From: Gyrodactylus bullatarudis
Taxonomy: Eukaryota > Platyhelminthes > Monogenea > Gyrodactylidea > Gyrodactylidae
Length of the DNA: 64,000 nucleotides
Direction of reading: 5' to 3'
Assembly: GCA_012064415.1 (NCBI GenBank)
Contig: SSNU01000038.1
Coordinates: forward strand, 347,630 to 411,629
In this document: positions 22,329-32,400 of the stretch, one piece after another
Numbering within the stretch: position 1 is the stretch's first letter
Layout of the letters: the number at the start of each line of letters is the position of its first letter
Program-made: the position numbers and the translations under genes
The notes under the pieces: model-generated
Databases searched by the model: none
Told to the model about the DNA's origin: nothing
The model's input: only the letters and a program-made list of their open reading frames with translations

Positions 22329-25300
22329 TTAAATATCTGTAAATTGCATTTGAATCTCAGTACTAAATCTTACATAATCTCCACGTATTTTTTCCCTTAT
22401 TGATTCAACAAATAATTCATGTTTTTGATGGATATCCTCTGGATTTATTTGATCAACTTTTTCCAAATCTTCATAGACTCTAAGATTAAGTGACTCATAA
22501 TTATCCTGGATAATTGAGAGAACCTGTTGTTCCGTGAGCGAGGCAATATTTTGAGCTTTTGTAAAGTTGTCAATCTTCATCAAAAAGTGTTTTGCTACTG
22601 CCCTCATGTTTCCCATGTTATTGATCAATGTCATGGCTGCGGTCTTGTAGTCGCTAGACTGTGTATGACTTAGAGCTGTACATAAAATTAATTATTAATT
22701 GATGATGATTACCAAAATTGTAAATCTTTTCGATTGATTTCTCCATGCGAATAAGCTCATAGTTGAAATAATCATACTGCTCAGGAGATTTGAGCAATTC
22801 CGAAGAGTAGAGGATGAATATATTGAATATTTTCATGATGGTACTTAGTAAGTTGAATATTCTCGTCTTGTTAGAATTGGGATCTGGAAGTTCAGTGAGA
22901 TATTTTGCTGTATTCAAAAGACCTGTTAAGAAGTGTTAAGAGAAACCCTACTTATCCACAAAACTTTCCAATCATATTCAATGTGTATTTCGATTTCTTT
23001 CTGATAGACAAGAAGGCCATGGATTGTTTGAAGGCAATTTCTAGTAGTATGCATTAGTATAAAAACTCACTCGTAAATGTAGAATGGAAAGTTTCTCATT
23101 AGATTATTTTGAGTAAACTCAATGACCAAGTCTATAGACAAATTAAATTAGTTCAACAGAGCAATTTACCAAGAATGAATATTACCGCGGGAAGATTTCT
23201 GGTTGTTGTCTCTGGGGAATTTCTATGACGAGTCTTCTACAGAATTTAAACTTGCAAGGCAAAACTTACGATCCGATGAATGATCACATCAAAGAGGGTA
23301 TGCGTATCATGAATTAGGGCGAGAATTTTCTGATTCTAAATGCATGTTTATAATAATCATAAAACTCACATTAATAAAGGTTCGTATAAGATCGAACGAG
23401 AACTCGGTTAGCAGGAGGAGTTCTAGTGGAAGAAATCAAAATTTCAGATATGATAGAGAATACTATTCTGATCTCGAAATAAAAAGAATTTGTATAAAGA
23501 GGTTACACCTTTGAGAAACACACCATCTGATTCAGAATAGAATTCTCTAAAAATTACATTTCTAAATTGTTCTTTTATCTTTGAAAACTTTTCCGCTACA
23601 TGAGTTCAAAATTTAGAATTTAGGAAATAAAACAGGTCAATTTTCTGCCAGATAATTTCACTTTAGAGTTGTGGCAAATAGCTCAATTGATACGGAATCT
23701 CTCAAAATCTATCGATATAGTAAAAGTCTTAGGATGAAATAATTTTGTAAATAATTGTAATTGATTAAAATTACCCTTAACATCTGATATGATAATAGAG
23801 GTGTACTCAAGGAAATCAGCCAGTACATTATGGAGGTTTGTATCTTCATCCTCGTCCTCAAGTGATGAGTCTGGCGAAAGGGAGTTGGTAGTCTTTCTAT
23901 TGATAAGAGAACTATTATTATTGTTGTTGAGGGACATTATTTCAAAGTCTTCAATGGGATTGGACATTGAGGTTCTCGTCGATTCGTTACTTTCCTCCTC
24001 AAGGTCTGCTGATTGGCCATTGATAAAATTCTTAGTTGTCGGATTATTCTTGTGGGAGTAGAGCAGAATGTTGTGGGCATTATTTGGATTAATCACAATC
24101 AATTCGTGTAGGAATAATATTAGACTCTCATAAGAGAGTGACGTGAAATGTTGAGAAATGTCTAGGGCTGGTTTTGAGGAAAACTGGAAAATAACAATAC
24201 AAAAATTAGAAATAAAATGCTTATAGTTGATGATGAAAAAGGAGGTAGCAATAAAATTTGGATGGCTGCAAAATTTTGGTGTTAAAATAGGAAATATCAA
24301 ATTAGTTTTGACATTTAATTTAACATTTAGTACGAAAAATTTTTTCAAATTTTATCCTATAGTTGTTTAATTTCTGAATCAGTATTCATACAAAAACATA
24401 TCATATTAAAGGGCAGAAAATTTGCTACAATCCCTAGCCTGGCCACTTTGAGCTTAGACCTATGAATTCCGAGATATTTTCAATGATAGTTAAAATTTTT
24501 CGAAAAAACTAATTTTAGTCAGTACCTTACTTATGGCTCAGAAAAAATTCCTTTCAATATTAGATAGTAAAGTAGTTGAAATTTATTTGGGTGCTTTTAA
24601 AATTTCAAAAAAGTCTCTAATATATTTTTGGCATGATTGTGTTTTATTTCCTAGATCTAGCAAGTTTTTTTGGACAAAAATTTCGAAAATTAATGCACTC
24701 ACTATTGAGGAAATCGAAGAGATAAATCCAGTGGATGTGGCAGTCTTTTGGCGATACATTCTAATTAATCTTAGAAAAATTTACAAACTCACAAATTAGC
24801 CTGGGATAAAGAATATGATATTGTAAAGGATAGTCCGTTAAGGATGAGCTCATCATTTAGCTGAGATAAATATTCAGCCAAATGATTCTTCTGGCCATCC
24901 TTTTGATGTTTGAGAAGGATTCCAAATATTTGACAGGAATATTTGCCATACTGGAGGCGTTGACTTAAATGAGAGTTAATCTCATTTAATGAATCAATAA
25001 AGCTGGGCATTTCAAGGAGAGCGAATGATATAGAATTATCTTCCATTTTAGGATAAAGAGAAACAATAAGAGTGAAACTATTCAACACCAAAGTTTTGAG
25101 TAAAGGAGACTTTGTTTGGTTAACAATGTAATTGAAACTATCAACAAGGCTGTTGGCAAAAAACTTTATACTACAATCACTCTCCTTATTGAGGAGAAAA
25201 ACGAGTACATCTTGTTTCAACTTCATGCTTAAACATAGAAGAATACAGTCCATAGTCTGGATGGAATTGGCAATTTTCGAGTAAACAGAATCTGTCAGAT

Positions 25301-25583
25301 AATTTAAGCATTGAGCAAAAAGACGTTGTATTTGCGGTCGAATCATTTCAATAGTATCAATACTAGTCTTATCAAAAAGATTTTTAAGAGCTTTGATGTT
25401 AGGCTAGCAAATGAGGGTTATGAATTAGAATTACTTTGAGGAGAAAGAATTCATCCCAAAAATTCGATTTTCCCTGTGTTACATCTTGTCCCTGGAGTGA
25501 TAAATTACCAATGAAATTCTTACAAAAAAGAACTTTTCGTATATACCAACGATTAACTCTTTCCTTTTTACTTCGTTAGCCAT
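22329..25583 (-). CDS. ARMH3: ARMH3 (C10orf76-type armadillo-like helical protein)
   Basis: 695 aa over twelve exons: 25583-25524, 25491-25435, 25403-24793, 24760-24703, 24183-23775, 23422-23370, 23335-23270, 23236-23170, 23131-23071, 23040-22952, 22922-22713, 22675-22329. All junctions keep frame, and total length is almost that of the vertebrate protein (~689 aa). Vertebrate ARMH3 is a Golgi helical-repeat protein that binds PI4KB and GBF1. Diagnostic matches: IYEKFF...FWDEFFLLK near the N-terminus, CLQTIHGLLVYQ and YDYFNYELIRM in the C-terminal DUF1741-type domain, then LTEQQVLSIIQDNYESLNLRVYEDLE. An acidic Asn/Ser-rich insert lies mid-protein. Nine of eleven introns are only 29-38 nt; the other two are 352 and 519 nt. 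Individual exon edges are inferred from frame, GT-AG and homology; the smallest exons carry the most risk. Confidence 0.85.
23438..23746. repeat. Dispersed repeat inside ARMH3 intron 5 (family D)
   Basis: About 309 bp matching 49268-49577 (integrin beta intron) in direct orientation over its whole length, with roughly 80-85% identity judged by eye. It occupies almost all of the 352-nt intron 23423-23774. Confidence 0.8.
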
Positions 25584-25726
25584 ACCAGGCCAGATAATTT
25601 AGATGACAACTCCTAAGTTTTGTCTTTGCTAATTACTGAAACAAAATTAAGGGATCATCAGGATGATTGTTTAAAAAAATCTTTATTCAAAATTTGTTAT
25701 TTCAAAAAAATTATTCACCATCAAGT
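25584..25726. promoter_or_regulatory. Divergent ARMH3/CTF18 promoter region
   Basis: Only 143 bp separate the ARMH3 ATG (minus, 25583) from the CTF18 ATG (plus, 25727). Both 5'UTRs and the core promoter must fit here unless upstream exons exist. No TATA box is obvious. A four-codon upstream open frame (ATG ATT GTT TAA, 25663-25674) precedes the CTF18 start. Confidence 0.6.
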
Positions 25727-28687
25727 ATGGATTACGATGATTTTGAGGATCTTATCCAACTTGAAGAGGCTCTCATAATTGAAGAAAAAGAAAATCAGTT
25801 AGAGGAATCTCTGTTTAGTTTGAAGGAAAGCCAGGATTCAAAGTCTACCCAGAGACCAATAAATGAAAATAAGATCAATTCAAGAAAAAGAGAGGCTAGT
25901 CCCCCGATCAAAATCGAGGAAATCAAGAAGATAAAGACTTTTGATGCAAATGTTAAATTCCTCTATGAAAATATGCCATCTGTAGGTGAATTTATCACAT
26001 TCCGTAATGAGATTGGCAAAAAGTTTTATTTGAGCTTACATGATTCTGTTATCGATAGTAAATCATTTGAATTCAAATTTACCACTAGTGATACATTTTA
26101 TGAGATAATGGATCAGGCAATCCATTACCTAGCGTCAAAAGAATCATTTAATGAGCTTGTCTCCCACGAAAATTATGATGAAAATGCCACCTTGTGGTTG
26201 AACAAATACAAGCCCAAGAGTTATCTTGATTTATTGAGTAACGAGACAACGAATCGTCTGTTTCTCCGCTGGATAAAAGCATGGGATTATTATGTCTACA
26301 ATCGTAAACCAAAGAAACCAACAAGTACGCCTAATCAGAGCAATGAGACAAATCAGAAATATCGAAAATTTGGCATCAATGAAAATCTTATTCAAGAAAT
26401 TGATGAGCACGATAAAAGGCCTCGTTTCAAAATGATTCTATTACATGGTTCACCGGGCCTGGGTAAAACTACTCTGGCTCATCTTATAGCAAACATTGCT
26501 GGTTATAATGCAATCGAAATAAATGCCAGTGACGACAGATCCCCGGCAGTCCTCAGGGAAAAGTTGGAAGCTGTTTTGAATACAAACACGAGCTTGAAAA
26601 CAAGTAACGATTCCTATAAGCCATCTTGTCTTATTATTGATGAAATTGACGGGGCGGTTGCCGCTTCAATTGATCTACTTATCGATGCCTCTCGGACGCC
26701 CATAAATTCTCAGAAAAAGTGAGTCAACTTTGAAAAAAAAGAATTTCTGAATTTTATCTCATCAAATCATCATCGGATCAGGTCGAAAAATGCTAGATTA
26801 GCAATACGCAGACCCGTCATATGCATTTGCAACGACTTGTATGCAAAGAGTATGCGGTCCTTTCGCAGTCCAAATGTTCCCTGTTTCATTCTAAAATGTT
26901 CAGAGCCATCTGTTAGCAGGTTGACTGATCGACTTATGGAAATTATCGAAGCTGAAATAACTCTACCCCGAATGAAGAAGGCCTTTGATAAAACCTTGCT
27001 TCATAAACTAATTGATATCTGTGAGAGAGATGTTAGATCCTGTATTAATGCTCTCCAGTATATGAGCACTCACAAAATTGAGTCTGCCACTGATGTAAAG
27101 TCATTAGACCTGGATGCCATTTTGAAAGTATCTGGAACCTATAAAGACAAGAATACCAATTTATTTGGGACATGGCAACAGGTCTTCACCATTCCATCCA
27201 ATCCAGGGAACAAGGACTCACAGAATTTATCAAAGTATGTATTTCCCTTTGATACTGATATACAATATGCTATTATATATAAGAATGCATCTATATATTA
27301 TTTTGTTCCAGGAGAGTCTCCGATGTTGTGGAATCTTTCTTCTCTGTAGGAGAACCAAATCTTTTTATTGGAGGCATCTTTGAGAATTATCTCTTTGCAA
27401 GGGCCAAAGATGCCAGTATGATTGTCGCTAATGAAGCGTGTAGAATGATTGAAAACTTTGATAAACTCCAGACTATGATTAGCTGCATGCAAGACTATTC
27501 CTTCTTCAAATACACTTCAATAATTCCAGCCTGGTTCAATCTCTCCTTAGCTACCTACAATGGAATTATCCGAATGAAATCCTTTGACAAAAAAGATTCT
27601 GAAGAGCCGAAAAAGTATCAAAATCAATCGATTAACGTGGGCCTCAAATGGCCAACTGCAGAATTGGATGCCAGCAACAAGCAACACAAGATTGAGCAAA
27701 TTGTGGAAAATTGTCTCGCCAACCAGTGGACAAACACCAACCGAATTTCCCATAGTGACTCAGTCAGGTAACTGCTCTCTTTGTCATCGTAACGTATCAT
27801 TTGATAATTTTTATCAAACTTACTACTAGAATGCTATCAAAGAGGGAATTTATCCTGGACACGGCCCCTTCCTTAATAGAAATGATCTCTTCAAAGACTA
27901 AGAAACTTCGCCCTGTCAATTCTCAACTATACTCTAAACAAGAGAAAGAAACCTTGGCTGAAACAGTAGATCTCATGTTATGTTTAGGTCTAGCCTGGAA
28001 ACTACAGGCTAACCCAGATTCTGAAAGTTCAGAACTCGTATACCAATTGGATCCGTGAGTTGTCCTCTCTTATTGCTAACAACTCTTTAGACCCATTGAC
28101 AGTTCAGTTCTCTTTGATTTGGATAATCCTGACGAGAAGACATCATCATTAAAGGAAATTAATGCATCTGTCCAGAAACTCATTTCTCACGAAATGCACC
28201 TAGAACTGATGAGACGAAGCGAAAGAGATCAGGAAACCAATCCCAATATGAACGCTAGTTTTGACCAGTCTCGATATGAACTGGTTGTTGTTAAAAGTGA
28301 GGAGCTGGAAAAGAAAGATGAGGAAAATGACTCTAAAGCCAAGGTAAGGATACTAGTCAGTTAAACCAAGTTTGTAAAGAAGATGACCAGTTTTTAAATT
28401 ATTACTAGACGTCTTTTGTCTCATTAGTTACATTTCTTTTCCAGCCAAAAAAAGACTTTTTCGGTCGAATAATTGAAAAGAAGAAGCCTCTTATCAAGGA
28501 AGTCGATGTCAGAGGTGAGCATATCAAAAAAGAAAATTTAGTCCACTTTTTTCAAATTCTATCTTTAGGACGTATGACGCCTTCTCAAAAGTGGGAACTC
28601 ATAAACAGGGATGTTTGGTTTAAATTCAAGGAAGGCTTTTCAAATGCTGTAAAATTGCCAGTTTCTAGACAACGTTTGGAGTTGTGA
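25727..28687 (+). CDS. CHTF18: CTF18, alternative clamp-loader large subunit
   Basis: 855 aa in seven exons: 25727-26718, 26782-27234, 27312-27767, 27830-28054, 28091-28343, 28445-28514, 28569-28687; introns 63, 77, 62, 36, 101 and 54 nt. CTF18 replaces RFC1 in the Ctf18-RFC complex, which loads PCNA and supports sister-chromatid cohesion and replication checkpoint signalling. The AAA+ module shows Walker A (HGSPGLGKTT, about residue 240) and Walker B (IIDEIDG, about 303), followed by RPVICICNDLYA and RDVRSCINALQYM. The C-terminus has KLRPVNSQLYS, KKDFFGRI and VWFKFKEGFSNAV, typical of CTF18. I start at ATG 25727 (MDYDDFEDL); the open frame upstream lacks an in-frame ATG. It is functionally linked to Nipped-B downstream, since both support cohesion. 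Confidence 0.93.
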
Positions 28688-28747
28688 TATAAAAGAAATT
28701 GATTAATTATAATTAAAAATATATTTTGTACATATGAAAATTTTCTT

Positions 28748-29011
28748 TCATCTTCCTTCAAATACACTAACTGAAAATAGAAAATATTAATAATAGAAAA
28801 TCGATGAGAAACTTTTCCCTTACTCCTATTAGATCGTACTTTGTAGAGAATTCTGTGACCGCAATCACGACAGCGAATGAATTCACCAGCCTTTAGCTCA
28901 TTGACAACTCTACATTCTAAGGGAAAATATAGATTAATATATACCTCCACAGTTATAAGATACCGGTTCGTTTGCAGCGTCTCGTGAAGTGTTTGCGTCT
29001 CCAGCAGTCAT
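28748..29011 (-). CDS. POLR2K: RNA polymerase I/II/III shared subunit ABC10-alpha (RPB12/POLR2K)
   Basis: 60 aa in three exons: 29011-28945, 28916-28824, 28770-28748. This is the small zinc-binding subunit common to all three nuclear RNA polymerases. The zinc ribbon is visible as NCGEC ... RCRDCG, i.e. two CxxC pairs. The first pair is created only when a 28-nt intron between its two cysteines is removed. The end (NRISVFEGR) matches the conserved R-x-x-V-F-x-x-R tail and needs the 53-nt second intron. Its length matches the family (~58 aa). It converges with CTF18, whose stop is 60 bp away, and diverges from Nipped-B. Confidence 0.9.
28917..28944 (-). other. POLR2K: 28-nt intron in POLR2K
   Basis: On the minus strand it reads GTATAT...TTTTCCCTTAG, exactly 28 nt. 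It splits a Glu codon inside the first zinc-binding CxxC. Removal is required to form C-G-E-C in register. This is the shortest intron I can support in the window. Confidence 0.85.
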
Positions 29012-29438
29012 TGGTACCGAATTATTAATGAGTCCTTGTATTATAAGGCTTGTAAAATTATCAAATTGGATTGTTATTTAAACAAGTTGTATGAACATTT
29101 CAAGTTTGTTTTAAGGAGTAGAGAATAAAAAACATAAACTTGTGATGAAAGAGCCTTCTAAAAGAAACCAAACTTTTAGTTTTAATGAGAAAAATAATTA
29201 GAACGTAATTCTTTAGTGGTTTAGAGATAAATATTTGTTTTAATATTCACAAACTTCCCACAACATTTAACTGTTAATTTAAAAATGTTATGAATTTTTC
29301 ACATATTTTTCTTGCTAGATAAATATATTCCTTTGAAAGTCATCTTAAATGAAATGTTAAACCTGTTAGTTACGCTCTTATTAGCTCTACTACTTCTAAT
29401 AATTACTTAATTTTATCAAATTACATTATTCTCAGGAT
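29012..29438. promoter_or_regulatory. Divergent POLR2K/Nipped-B upstream region with 5' splice acceptor
   Basis: 427 bp separate the two start codons. A splice acceptor (TTACATTATTCTCAG, ending 29435) lies three bases before the Nipped-B ATG at 29439. Nipped-B therefore either has a 5'UTR intron within this interval or receives a trans-spliced leader. No TATA box is evident. Confidence 0.5.
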
Positions 29439-32400
29439 ATGTATGAGGACATTGGACGAATCCCAATTATATCAATCAGCGGATACAAAAATGTCTCAGA
29501 ATATTTTAGTGACCTTCCATTACCCCAAAGTTATCCAACTTCCCGGAAGTTAACTGATTCTAAATTGCCTGCCAGTCCTATCGAATTGAAAGACTCGTCA
29601 CTTTCCGTAGATTTGATTAAAGCTTTAACATCGACAAATCCAACACCTCGGCTTAACTCTTGGTGAGTTCACCAGAATTTCACGATTTTCTTTCATCCTT
29701 CATTATAAAATTACTTTTAGCCAAAGTTCACACAGTAATCGGAATTTATCTGATGATGCTTTGCCAAAAGGATTCAGGGAATTATATCAGAAAGATCCTA
29801 CATCTTTTCATGCAAACAGCACGTTCGAGTTTCTTTTCGATAACAAAAACACACTACGACCTGAGAATAGTTTGAATATTTCTCAACTGGATGATTCTCT
29901 AAACATAAATGAATCTTTTGAAGAAAAGGACAAAATTTACAATGTTGTATGCACACAGCCTCTTAAAATATCCATCAAGAAATCACAATTGACCAATAAC
30001 CAAGAATCTGTTCATGGTAAAGTTAAAAAGAAACGAAAATCCAAGGCTGTAAGTATTTCCAATGACTAAAATAATATTATTGAATCAGTATTAGTTTTAT
30101 TTATTATCAAGATTTATTATAATTATAAAATGTCAAACTAAATTTTTAAAATTCAGTTGAGAATTAAAGGTTGTCATAAATATTTCAGGATATTAAAACG
30201 GCACTAAGACCTCCAGGAAACTCAGATGTTAACATTAAAGAACAGAATGATGTTAGCTTATTCAACCAACGATTAAACCCAGATAACTCAGAACTCAAAA
30301 TGAAAGAGCAAAACGACCTTGGATTATTTAATCAACAGTTAGTCTCAGAAATCAGATCAGATCTTCCATCCTTGTTAGTGCCCGAGACAACAAAAATTAA
30401 TCAGAAAACTACAAACAACAATAATAATAATCCATTGGATACTAGCTTAAATAAAATACTTAGTGGACCAATCTTTCTACCTAGAAACATGTCTCAAGGG
30501 CAACAGTCAGAAAAAGAAAATTTCCGTAGTATCTTTGATGAAGAACCAATGAATGAACAATTTTCCGGCTCCACATCAGAGCACCATTCAACTGGATTAA
30601 TTCACAGTGATACTCAGTCAGTGGGAATTTTGCCTAGCATAGAGGACCATATATCAGGGAAATCTCCAGCTTCTTTTCATTCAAATTATTCCTTGAATAC
30701 AAACGGAGTAACAACTCCTGCCCCTCCTAATAGTAATTCGATAAATCCATCGAATAATCAACTTTCTTGCTATCCAGATACTTTGGCCAATTCTACAATT
30801 CCTTCCATTTCAACAGAATTACCTATGCATTCAGTAACATTTAACTCGGATCATAAGGAACCTTCCAATGTTCCAACTGGTTTATCAGCTTATCTCCCTC
30901 CTGGTACAACACAAGTATCAGCTTATTCCCCTTCCAATTCAAGTTCTTCACAAAATAATTCCGGATCCAATAGTGATAAAGATCCTGATGATAGTAAGTT
31001 TAATTTAAAACTTTAATTCAATGAATGATTTGCGTATTTTCATTCAAAATTACTATTTTCTTTGTTTTCCAGCTAACCATTCACAAAAACCGAAAAGTCG
31101 TAGTGTCAATGAAAGTGATAACCAAGAAGAAATTTTGGAAGATTTCCCTAAAGATTTTCCCCAAACATTTTCCGATACATCCTCTAATACAGAAAATGAT
31201 TGTTCTCCTAAAAAACGTGGACGACCCATTAAAAACAATGGAAAAAAGGGCAAATCTAAAGGAAAATCTCGGACCAACAACAACAAAGATCTGGGGAATA
31301 AAAACAAATCAAAGCAAAATGCAGAAAAGAAAGGTGGTACGTTGATCACATTCTATTATTACAACACTCTCTACTACGACTAATCTGAATTAAATTTTTC
31401 TTCTTGATTTAAAATTAATTCAAGTCTTTTTTCAAGGGAGAAAACGTCGTAGTGAATTAGAGGATTTGATGACTTGGCAGATCAAGGATACAACAAACAA
31501 GCATGAAAACGACAATGACAGTTCCTTTGTCAAGGATATTGTGGAGAGAGTCAAAATCCGTCGACAAAAACAACAAAATCCTTCCCATAGTCCCAGTGTC
31601 CAATCAACTCGAGAAGAAGGCAAGAGTAAATATCAAAAGAGTACAAAAATCTACTCAGACGACTCGAGCCAGGACCTCTCTGACAATTCAAGCAGTTGCA
31701 TTCCTTCCAGAAAAAATGTAAGCCTCAAAATAAAAGTTTTTAATTTACCCCAAGAATAATCTGATGTCTTAATTTCAATTTCATAAAAATAGAAATCATC
31801 AAACTCCTTCAAGGGAATTAAAAGCTCCTTTCCAACTATTGGACTACAAAGTAGTTGTAGTCTCTCCTCATCCTCTGATTTATCCCAAAGCCATACAGAC
31901 AAAAAGTGTGCCAAGTCTTTCAAAAAATCCCTCACTTCCAAATATTCAGATAAAAATTCAAATTGTGAGTCTCTCTCCTGTAATTTTTGCTGAGAAAGGT
32001 CTCTTTAACCCTATTGAGACGTTAAGAAAACCAATCGAGAAAAAGACTCTTGACGATTCTAATAGGGGTTCCTATTCAGTAGAGATTCTTTTGCTCCCAT
32101 CTAAGAAAGTAGATTTTCTATTGAATTTCCCATCTACTCATGAGTAGATGAAAAAACCAAATTTTACTAATCTTGGTTATTTTATCCAAGTTTAGATATC
32201 TCTTTGAGACTTTTCGGTATTTTTGAGATTTGTTTAGCATGAATTATTATAATAATTATACAATTTGCGACTCTAAAAAATCGCCCTATATAGGGCGAAC
32301 CTTACGAAAGGGTAAACAAATTATAGAGAAAAATGCTTTCAACTCATCTCATTAAAAGGGGATAAGATTAAGTGATCATGAAGTTGGGAATCTATGATTT

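Noticed and set aside
24533..24799. Plus-strand 88-codon open frame
   Set aside because: It is antisense to ARMH3 exon 4 and flanking introns; the minus-strand reading matches the ARMH3 family and the plus-strand frame starts without homology.
31839..32147. Plus-strand 102-codon frame overlapping Nipped-B exon 6
   Set aside because: It is in a different frame from exon 6, which is confirmed by matching phases on both sides.
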